This document shows, in pieces, positions 52,718 through 60,539 of a DNA stretch of 64,000 nt. Origin of the DNA: Streptosporangium carneum (lineage in GTDB: Bacteria > Actinomycetota > Actinomycetes > Streptosporangiales > Streptosporangiaceae); NCBI RefSeq assembly GCF_027922005.1, contig NZ_BSEV01000006.1:307340-371339 (forward strand), read 5' to 3'. The notes below the pieces were generated by a model. It did no database searches. It saw only the letters and a program-made list of their open reading frames with translations, and was not told the DNA's origin. Numbering within the stretch: position 1 is the first letter of the stretch; the number at the start of each line of letters is the position of its first letter. The translations under genes and the position numbers were made by a program.

Positions 52718-53623
52718 CTACGGCCGCGTCCGGCCGCGCCATCCCTGGACCGGAAGGTCGAACTTGGCGACCAGCCTGTCGGTGAACGGCGCCCCGGTTT
52801 CCTCCACTCCGTGCAGCCGCGCCAGCCGTACGGGAAGCTCCGCCCTGCGGACCTCGACACGCGTTCCCGCGGGCAGGTCGAACCGGCGGCGGCCGTCGCA
52901 CCACAGCACCGCCCCCGCCGTCGCGGGCTGGACCTCCAGGGCCAGCGCGGACCGGGGAGAGACCACCAGCGGCCTGGCGAACAGCGCGTGGGCGCTGATC
53001 GGCACCAGCAGCATCGCCTCGACCTCCGGCCACACCACGGGGCCGCCCGCGGAGAAGGCGTAGGCGGTCGAACCCGTCGGCGTGGCGCAGATGACCCCGT
53101 CGCACCCCCACCGCGACAACGGCCGCCCGTCGATCTCGGCGACCACCTCGAGCATCCGCTCGCGCTTCTCCACCGTGGCCTCGTTGAGCGCCCAGGTGTC
53201 GGCCAGCAGCTGTCCGTTGAGGCGGGCGGTGACCTCGATGGTCATCCGCTCCTCCACGTCGTAGCGGCCCCGCACCACGGAGTCGACCGCCTCGGCGAGA
53301 TCCTCGACCTCGGCCTCGGCGAGGAAGCCGACATGCCCGAGGTTGACGCCGAGCAGCGGCACCCCGGCGGGCCGGGCGAGCTCCGCGGCCCGCAGAAGGC
53401 TGCCGTCGCCGCCCAGCACGATCATCATCTCGGCGTCCTGCACCGCCGCCTCGCTCGCGGGCATCACGTCGGCGCCCGCGCAGGCGATCGACTCGGCCTC
53501 CGCCCGCAGGACGCGCACGTTCAGCCCCGCGTCGACCAACTGGCCGATCACCAGGCGAGCACTGTCGACGGCCGCTCCCCGCCCGGTGTGTGCGGTGACC
53601 AGCACGGTGCGCTTGGCAGTCAT
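52718..53623 (-). CDS. nadK: NAD kinase
   Basis: 301 residues from the ATG at 53623. It phosphorylates NAD to NADP. The GGDG motif is in MIVLGGDGSLLRAAEL, the second site in LGVNLGHVGFLAEAEVED, and the substrate loop in CDGVICATPTGSTAYAFSAG. The order tlyA-nadK-recN is conserved in actinobacteria. Confidence 0.97.
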   Translation of the reverse strand: MTAKRTVLVTAHTGRGAAVDSARLVIGQLVDAGLNVRVLRAEAESIACAGADVMPASEAAVQDAEMMIVLGGDGSLLRAAELARPAGVPLLGVNLGHVGFLAEAEVEDLAEAVDSVVRGRYDVEERMTIEVTARLNGQLLADTWALNEATVEKRERMLEVVAEIDGRPLSRWGCDGVICATPTGSTAYAFSAGGPVVWPEVEAMLLVPISAHALFARPLVVSPRSALALEVQPATAGAVLWCDGRRRFDLPAGTRVEVRRAELPVRLARLHGVEETGAPFTDRLVAKFDLPVQGWRGRTRP

Positions 53624-53649
53624 TTTCCACTCTTTCGGAGGGGTGGGCA

Positions 53650-54464
<815 letters not shown>

Positions 54465-54468
<4 letters not shown>

Positions 54469-54638
54469 CGGTGCTGGCCCGTGACGCCGTCCACCGAGGC
54501 GAGCGCCTGCTCGAACCCGGCGAACACCTCCTCGAACACACCCGCGTGCGCCGAGACGGGCAGCGCCTCCAGCCGGGCGAGCCCGCCCAGGGCGACGTCC
54601 ACCCGCTCCTCGCCGGTCTCTTCCGGCAGGTCCGTCAT
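54465..54638 (-). CDS. Small conserved protein preceding tlyA
   Basis: 57 residues from the ATG at 54638 with a strong GGAGGGGG site. Acidic, with ERVDVALGGLARLEALPVSA followed by HAGVFEEVF, a pattern I recall from short proteins encoded just before tlyA in many actinobacteria. The function is unknown. Four-base overlaps link it to tlyA and to the frame upstream. Confidence 0.75.
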
Positions 54639-54937
54639 GCGCCCCCTCCGGAGCTGCTCTTCGCCGACTTGGTGGTCGCACGGGCGCGCGGCGCGCGGGC
54701 CGCCCCGCCCGTTGACGCCTTGACCGTATCGGAAGCGACGGCGCTCGTCGCCTCGACGGCCCCGCCCGTGTCCGCGACCGCTCTCCCGCCCCTCCCTCCG
54801 CCCCGGCCAGGCGTTCGGGACGGACCGGTTTCCCGGAAGGCCGGCGATCCGCGAACTACCACGGGCGTCCCGCTCGTTGACATCCCAGTGAGACCGGTAG
54901 CCGCCCGCACACGTCCCCGTGATGTGCCGAACACCAT
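54635..54937 (-). CDS. Possible small basic Gly/Ala/Arg-rich protein
   Basis: 100 codons from an ATG at 54937 (AGGGGG eight bases upstream), ending in an ATGA overlap with the next small gene. The sequence is low in complexity (GRGGGRGGRAVAD, APRARATTKSAKSS) and matches nothing I know. The overlap favours a real gene; the composition does not exclude a chance frame. Confidence 0.4.
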   Translation of the reverse strand: MVFGTSRGRVRAATGLTGMSTSGTPVVVRGSPAFRETGPSRTPGRGGGRGGRAVADTGGAVEATSAVASDTVKASTGGAARAPRARATTKSAKSSSGGGA

Positions 54938-55076
54938 GACACAAGCCCCCTTCTCCGCCGCACCCCCCGTGCGGCGGATCACATGCCGTGTTCATGTGGA
55001 ACGCTACCGTCCGTAGAGACAAGGGATTCGGGCCGGTCCGAACAGAGCCGGCCCGAGCAGAAGGGAGCGCCACGCG

Positions 55077-55424
55077 ATGGCGACCGTCGAAGAGTGCCGG
55101 GTGGCACTGCGCAAGCTCGGCGAGCAGTTCGACGAGCTCGACCAGGCAAGTCGGGCCAAGCATGTGGTCGAACGCAGCATCAGCTGCCACATCAGCGACC
55201 TGGGCGTCACCTTCTACGGCCGGATTCACCACGGGGGGCTCGGCCCCTTCGCCGACCTGCCCCCCACCGACGGCCGGCCCGCCAACGTGAAGCTGACCAT
55301 CGGCAGCGACGACCTGATCGCGCTGGTCAACGGCGAACTCGACATGGGACGCGCGGTGTTCGGCGGCCGGGTCAAGGTCGACGCCAGTTTCGGCGACCTG
55401 CTGCGCCTGCGCAAGCTCCTGTGA
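55077..55424 (+). CDS. SCP2 sterol-binding-domain protein
   Basis: A 115-residue single-domain protein of the SCP-2 lipid-carrier fold. The core blocks are SISCHISDLGVTFYGRIHHG and VKLTIGSDDLIALVNGELDM followed by RAVFGGRVKVDASFGDLLRL. The ligand is unknown, probably a hydrophobic metabolite. It is divergent from the tlyA group and convergent with the HAD gene. Confidence 0.85.
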   Translation: MATVEECRVALRKLGEQFDELDQASRAKHVVERSISCHISDLGVTFYGRIHHGGLGPFADLPPTDGRPANVKLTIGSDDLIALVNGELDMGRAVFGGRVKVDASFGDLLRLRKLL

Positions 55425-55554
55425 TCGCCTCCCCGGGAAGGGGACGGCCGATACGGCTCGCCGACCGTGACGCGTGAGTCACAGGATGTGGAAGACGGTG
55501 CGCGAGCCGTGACACACGAACGGCGGCGTGGGAGCCGCGACACGCGGTCACGGC

Positions 55555-56574
55555 TCACCCCCGGGAGGACGCGCGCCTCGAGAACCAGGAGTCGAGGACG
55601 GCCTTCACGGCGTCCTCGTCCGCCCTGCCGTCACCGGCCGCCTCCCAGGTCGCGGCGCAGGCCGCCCTGAGCCCGTCGACGGGATCCCCCGCGCCGTCGA
55701 GGTGGAGGTGGCCACCGGCCCAGCGGGCCTTCCACCCCTGGCACGCCCAGCCGTCCCCGTCCCGCCGTACCCGGGGATAGGGCTGGTGCAGGGCCGACAG
55801 ACCGGCGGCGACGTACGTGGGCCGGTGCCGGGGAGCGGCGGTCAGCAGGTCGAGCGGACTCGCCACGCCGGTCAGCACCAGCAGGCCGTCCACTCCGGCG
55901 TTCGTCGCCCCCTCGATGTCGGTGTCGAGCCGGTCTCCGACGACCAGCGGTCGTCTCGACCCGGTCCGCAGCATCGACTCCCGGTGCAGCGGCGGCTCCG
56001 GCTTTCCCGCGACGATCGGTTCGACGCCGGTCGCCGTGGCGATGACCCGGGTCATCGCGCCGTTTCCGGGGAGCTCGCCTCGCCCCGTCGGCATGGTCGA
56101 GTCCGCGTTCGCGGCCACGAACAGGGCCCCCTGACGCACGGCCAGCGTCCCCTCGGCCAGCAGGCCGTAGGAGAGATGGGGGGCGATCCCCTGCACCACG
56201 GCCACCGGGGCGTCCATCGCGGTGCTGACCGGCCGCAGTCCGTGGGCGCGCAGGGCGCTGCGCAGCCCCATTCCTCCGACCACCAGCACGGCCGCGCCGG
56301 GCTCGACCCGTTCGGCCACCAGCCTCGCGGCCGCCTGAGCGGAGGTGACCACGTCGTCGGGAGAGGCCGGAGCGCCCAGCGCGCTCAGGTGCTGGGCGAT
56401 CGCGCCGGGGGTACGCGAGGCGTTGTTGGTGACGTAGGCGAGTCGCACACCGCGATCCGCCGCCTCGCGCAACGCCTCAGGAGCCCCCGGCACGGCATCG
56501 TGCCCGAGATAGACCACCCCGTCGAGGTCGAGGAGAAGGGTGTCATATGGGTCGATCAGCGTCTGTGTGTCCAC
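55555..56574 (-). CDS. HAD-superfamily (class IIA) phosphatase
   Basis: 339 residues. NagD-type HAD: motif I LLLDLDGVVYLG, motif II VTNNASRTP, the Lys in IVAGKPEPP and motif IV VVGDRLDTDIEGA. The substrate is probably a small sugar or nucleotide phosphate (p-nitrophenyl-phosphatase family). About 80 extra C-terminal residues (GWACQGWKARWAGGHLHLDG) are typical of actinobacterial members. A TPR gene lies just upstream. Confidence 0.92.
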   Translation of the reverse strand: MDTQTLIDPYDTLLLDLDGVVYLGHDAVPGAPEALREAADRGVRLAYVTNNASRTPGAIAQHLSALGAPASPDDVVTSAQAAARLVAERVEPGAAVLVVGGMGLRSALRAHGLRPVSTAMDAPVAVVQGIAPHLSYGLLAEGTLAVRQGALFVAANADSTMPTGRGELPGNGAMTRVIATATGVEPIVAGKPEPPLHRESMLRTGSRRPLVVGDRLDTDIEGATNAGVDGLLVLTGVASPLDLLTAAPRHRPTYVAAGLSALHQPYPRVRRDGDGWACQGWKARWAGGHLHLDGAGDPVDGLRAACAATWEAAGDGRADEDAVKAVLDSWFSRRASSRG

Positions 56575-56599
56575 CCGCCCATTTCACCACCCGCAAGAA

Positions 56600-57031
56600 T
56601 CACATCCGGCGGGCACGCAGGGTCGCCCGGACGCTTTTCAGCGCCGACACGTAGTGTCTCTGGTCGGGACGCATGGCGGCGGCGATGGCCAGAGGTTCCT
56701 GCGCCCCCTCCATGTCACCGGTCCGCCACAGGGAGAGGCCCAGTCCGAAATAGGCGTAGTCTTCGGCCGGATTGGCGTCGATGATCCACCGGAAGCTGTC
56801 GGCGGCATCGGCGTACTGCCTGGAGTTGAATTGCGCGCGGGCAAGCGCCTCGCGGATGCTCCGCGACTCAGGTTCGGCGCCGGCGGCGCGTTCCAGCAGC
56901 GCGGCGGCGGCGGCAGGGCTGCCCTCGCCCAGGAGCTTCATTCCTCGTTGAAACCATTCGTAGACGTCCCCGACCGGAGCGCCCGTCTCGGGGTTGGGGG
57001 AATCAGACGGACCGCTACGTCCTTGGACCAT
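56600..57031 (-). CDS. Tetratricopeptide-repeat protein
   Basis: 143 residues from the ATG at 57031 (AAGGAGG upstream). Three TPR-like units are visible (VYEWFQRGMKLLGEGSPAAA, REALARAQFNSRQYADAADS, AYFGLGLSLWRTGDMEGAQE). It probably mediates protein contacts. It lies 25 bp upstream of the HAD gene and is likely co-transcribed with it. Confidence 0.82.
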   Translation of the reverse strand: MVQGRSGPSDSPNPETGAPVGDVYEWFQRGMKLLGEGSPAAAAALLERAAGAEPESRSIREALARAQFNSRQYADAADSFRWIIDANPAEDYAYFGLGLSLWRTGDMEGAQEPLAIAAAMRPDQRHYVSALKSVRATLRARRM

Positions 57032-57142
57032 ACGTGAGGCCTCCTTCATCGACAGACGACAGATCTGGCCGATTCCCTGACGGACCGGGGCGCCGCCGCG
57101 CCATCGAGGCGACCCCTGGACGTTTCAGGCCTTTATGGCAGC

Positions 57143-58738
57143 ATGCCCTATATGGCGAATCCTGAACTGCCGATACCCGACGGGCTCGTGCTTCGCCCGT
57201 TTCGCGGCGTACGGTTCGCGGTCGACAATCCGGCCGAGGTGACCTCTCCCCCCTACGATCTCATCGAAGAAACCAGCGTTCGGGAACTGCTCGACTCACA
57301 TCCCAACAACGTGGTGCGGCTTATCCTTCCCGGAGCGGACCGTCATCGGTACGCCGAGGCACGGCAGACCCTGGACGCCTGGCTCTCCTCGGGGGTGCTG
57401 GTCGCCGACGAGACACCCGCCGTCTACGTCTACGAGCAGACGGGACCCGGGCTCCTCCAGCGCGGGCTCATCGGCGACGTCGGCCTCGCCCGTCCCGAAC
57501 AACGCGTCATCCTGCCCCACGAGGACGTGATGCCGGGTCCGGTCTCCGACCGGCTGGCCCTGATGCGCGTGACCGAGGCCAACCTGGAGCCGATCTTCCT
57601 GCTCTACGAAGGCGGGAACGGCGCCGCCACCCGTCTTGTCGACCGGGTCTCCGCCTCCCTGCCGCCCCTGATGGAAACGGAGACCCGCGACGGTGTCAGA
57701 CACCGCCTGTGGGCTGTCACCGACCCCGGCGAGCTCGCCTCCGTCAACGCCGACCTCCGCACCCGCCAGGCCCTCATCGCGGACGGCCACCACCGTTACG
57801 CCACCTATCTCGCCCTCCAGCGCGAACACCACGCCACGGCACACTCGCAAGCCCAGGCTCCCCACACCTCCGAAGCAGGCGTCCCGAACCCGCAGCCTCC
57901 TGACGCGGCCTCCCCGACCTCTGACGCGGCCTCCCCGAACCTGTCCGGCGCCGACTCCCCGAACCCGCAGCTCCTCCACGCCGGCGCGCCGGGCACGAAC
58001 GCCTCGAACCCGCGCACCTCCAAAGGCACCCCGAGCGCGACGCCCCCGAACTCACGAACTCCCGGCACGGGCGCCACGGCCCCCCACGCTCCGAAGGCAG
58101 ACACTCCGGGCGCGGAAACTCCAGGCGAGGACCTCCCAGCCGTGAGCCCTCCCCACCGACCGGTGGAGCCGGGGCCCTGGGACTTCGGTTTGGCGCTCCT
58201 GGTGGACTCCAGCTCCTATCCGCCCGACCTCAAGGCCATCCATCGGGTGATCCCGAAACTGCCGCTGGAGCAGGCAGTGGCCAAGGCCAAGGGAGCCTGG
58301 CAGGTGCGCGAGCACGCCGATCTCGCGGAGGGAATGGCGGCGCTGGCCGACGCCACGGGACCCGCCTTCCTCCTGTCCGCCGGAGGCGCCGCGCATCTGC
58401 TCACCGACCCCGACCCCGAACAACTCGAGCACGCCATGCCCACCGACCGGTCCAGCCGGTGGCGCTCCTTGAACACCGCCGTCCTCGCCGAGTTCCTGCT
58501 CCCCAGGATCTGGGGGATGCGGGACGACGAACAGTCGGTCCGCATCGTGCACCACGATCCCGCGGCGGCCGTACGGCTCGCGCGCGCGTCGGGAGGGACG
58601 GCTGTGCTGCTCAACCCGCTGGCGGTCGACGACGTCCTCACCGTCGCGGCCCAGGGGGAACGGGTGCCGCGCAAGTCCACCTCCTTCGGCCCCAAACCCC
58701 GCACGGGACTGGTGTTGCGCACCCTGACCCTCGGCTGA
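57143..58738 (+). CDS. DUF1015-family protein with a low-complexity insert
   Basis: 531 residues (a second ATG at 57152 is possible). DUF1015 blocks are LRPFRGVRFAVDNPAEVTSP, PYDLI, the catalytic-looking IADGHHRYATYLAL and, later, WDFGLALLVDSSSYPPDLKA. Family members have been annotated as putative serine kinases (SerK-like). Between HHRYATYLALQRE and PGPWDFGLALL lies an insert of about 110 Pro/Ser/Ala/Asn/Thr-rich residues (229-340) that the family lacks. The insert is in frame, and the frame is intact. Confidence 0.88.
   Translation: MPYMANPELPIPDGLVLRPFRGVRFAVDNPAEVTSPPYDLIEETSVRELLDSHPNNVVRLILPGADRHRYAEARQTLDAWLSSGVLVADETPAVYVYEQTGPGLLQRGLIGDVGLARPEQRVILPHEDVMPGPVSDRLALMRVTEANLEPIFLLYEGGNGAATRLVDRVSASLPPLMETETRDGVRHRLWAVTDPGELASVNADLRTRQALIADGHHRYATYLALQREHHATAHSQAQAPHTSEAGVPNPQPPDAASPTSDAASPNLSGADSPNPQLLHAGAPGTNASNPRTSKGTPSATPPNSRTPGTGATAPHAPKADTPGAETPGEDLPAVSPPHRPVEPGPWDFGLALLVDSSSYPPDLKAIHRVIPKLPLEQAVAKAKGAWQVREHADLAEGMAALADATGPAFLLSAGGAAHLLTDPDPEQLEHAMPTDRSSRWRSLNTAVLAEFLLPRIWGMRDDEQSVRIVHHDPAAAVRLARASGGTAVLLNPLAVDDVLTVAAQGERVPRKSTSFGPKPRTGLVLRTLTLG
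57895..58140 (+). repeat. Degenerate short repeats within the DUF1015 gene
   Basis: Variants of GACGCGGCCTCCCCGAAC and ACTCCGGGC-type words recur every 12-30 bases, encoding PNPQPPDAASPTSDAASPN-like residues. This is the DNA basis of the extra loop in the protein. Confidence 0.7.
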
Positions 58739-58841
58739 CAGCGCCTGCCGCCTTCGCTCCCCCGGCAACCGGAGGAAGGGAGAGACACCTCGTCTGAGAG
58801 ACGGGCCCGCTCGTTCTCCGGTTGGCCGCTCGCTTCGCGGC

Positions 58842-59450
58842 CTACCCGCCCCTTGCCTTCTGTGGCTTCTGTGTCTCCCGGCGAGGCCCCGTCTTCCCCG
58901 GAGAATGCGCCATCGCGACTCGCGGAACGGATGATCCGTCTTCCGGGAGAGCGGAAGCCGAGGTGACGGCCGGACCTGCCTCTTTCCCTGCCTCTTTCCC
59001 TGCCTCTTTCTCGCTCTGCCGGTCCGCTCCGGCGGGAGAGGCCTCCCCCCTCGGGGGAAGCAGAAGGGACCGAACCGGCCTGGGGGAGGCGGGAGCGATC
59101 GCCGTGCCGCTTCCGTCATCGCCCGGCACAGGGGCGGCCGGACGTTCGAGGCGCTTCGCCGAACGGACCTCGACCTCATAGCCGGACGACTTCGTCCCGT
59201 CGCTTCCCCACCATCGGCGACGCAGCGAGCCGACCACCTCGACCATGTCGTCGGGAAGCCACTCGGCAACGGTCACGGTGACCTCCGGCTCGAACGACGC
59301 GCACGGAATGGTGTCCACCCGGGTCCCACGGCCGTGATGCCGCCGTCGGACGATCATCCGCCAGGTGCCGAGCGTGCTTCCGCTCTGCAACGACCTGATG
59401 CGCACCGCCTCGGGCAGGCGGCCCACCAGGATGACCTCGTTGCGATCCAT
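58842..59450 (-). CDS. Single-stranded-DNA-binding-like protein with repeat tail
   Basis: 202 residues. The first 110 form an OB fold similar to SSB (MDRNEVILVGRLPEAVRIRS, SGSTLGTWRMIVRRR, EVVGSLRRRWW, YEVEVRSAKRLE). The rest is disordered and lacks the acidic SSB tail; it includes EKEAGKEAGKEAG. It is probably an accessory SSB paralogue (as in competence- or sporulation-linked SsbB proteins) rather than the replicative one, which normally sits beside rpsF/rpsR. Confidence 0.78.
   Translation of the reverse strand: MDRNEVILVGRLPEAVRIRSLQSGSTLGTWRMIVRRRHHGRGTRVDTIPCASFEPEVTVTVAEWLPDDMVEVVGSLRRRWWGSDGTKSSGYEVEVRSAKRLERPAAPVPGDDGSGTAIAPASPRPVRSLLLPPRGEASPAGADRQSEKEAGKEAGKEAGPAVTSASALPEDGSSVPRVAMAHSPGKTGPRRETQKPQKARGG
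58975..59010. repeat. Three perfect 12-bp repeats in the SSB-like gene
   Basis: CCTGCCTCTTTC occurs three times without gaps. On the coding strand it yields the repeated KEAG residues in the C-terminal tail. It is a good candidate for length variation between strains. Confidence 0.9.
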
Positions 59451-59560
59451 CGTTTCCTCCCTCGCTCTCTGCCGACAGGGACGACTCTTTACGATGTGAG
59501 CTGTGCCGGAACGGCTCGAACGCCGTTCTGGGGATGTCCGTTCCAGTTCTGAGGTGGCCT

Positions 59561-60487
59561 GTGGACAACATCACCGCTCTCGGCGGAGAGGTCTATGAGA
59601 TCGACACGAGGATGGCGGGGTACTCCGGCATCACCGCCGGATATCTGATCCTCGGAGACCGGCCCTGCCTGGTGGAGACCGGCACCGCCACCTCGGCCCC
59701 CGTGGTGCGCGACGCCCTGACCTCCCTGGGCGTCGGCCCGGGGGACCTGGCGACGATCGTCGTGACGCACATCCATCTGGACCACGCCGGTGGAGTCGGG
59801 GACATCGCCGCGTTCTACCCGGATGCGGAGATCGTGGTCCACGAGAAGGGCGCGCGGCATCTCGCCGATCCCTCCCGGTTGATGGCCAGTGCCCGAATGG
59901 TCTGGGGAGACAAGCTGGATGTCCTGTTCGGTGAACTGTCCCCCACCGAATCCTCGCGAATCCGCGCGCTCGGCGACACGGGAGCCATCGATCTCGGGAA
60001 CGGACGCACGCTGAGCAGCCACTACTCCCCCGGCCACGCCAAACACCACGTCGGCTTGATCGATTCGGGTACGGGTGACCTCTACGTCGGCGACGCGGCA
60101 GGGGTGTACCTCCCACAGACAGGCGACCTGCGTCCGGCCACACCGCCTCCGGACTTCGACCTGGAGACCGCGCTGAACTCGATCACGCTGTTCGGGGCAC
60201 TGGGCCCGCAGCGGCTGCTGTTCAGTCACTACGGACCCGTCACGGACGTGGAGGAGACCCTGGGGCGCTCGGCCGAGGAACTACGCGTCTGGGTCGACCT
60301 GACCCGCCAGGCGCGCTCGGAGGGGATGGACCTGGATCACGCCGTGGCGATGGTCAGGGAACGCACACGCGAACGGTACGCGGCGCTGACAGCAGACGAG
60401 GCGACCGCCGAGCAGTTCGAACTCCTCAGCGGCGCCCCGTCCAACGTGGCGGGCATCCTGCACTGGCTGGACCGCGTCCAGCCGTAG
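59561..60487 (+). CDS. Metallo-beta-lactamase-fold hydrolase
   Basis: 308 residues from the GTG at 59561 (GAGGTGG upstream; an ATG at 59534 has a poorer site). Metal motif VVTHIHLDHAGGVGD (HxHxDH), further ligands in HYSPGHAKHHVGLID, LYVGDAAGVYLP and FSHYGPVTD. It belongs to a family of hydrolases with a helical C-terminal extension seen in many actinobacteria; the substrate is unknown. It is divergent from the SSB-like gene. Confidence 0.88.
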   Translation: MDNITALGGEVYEIDTRMAGYSGITAGYLILGDRPCLVETGTATSAPVVRDALTSLGVGPGDLATIVVTHIHLDHAGGVGDIAAFYPDAEIVVHEKGARHLADPSRLMASARMVWGDKLDVLFGELSPTESSRIRALGDTGAIDLGNGRTLSSHYSPGHAKHHVGLIDSGTGDLYVGDAAGVYLPQTGDLRPATPPPDFDLETALNSITLFGALGPQRLLFSHYGPVTDVEETLGRSAEELRVWVDLTRQARSEGMDLDHAVAMVRERTRERYAALTADEATAEQFELLSGAPSNVAGILHWLDRVQP

Positions 60488-60539
60488 GACGCCGTCCTTC
60501 CCGGGTGAAGCATCGCGTTCGCCCGGGAAGGACGCCGGA

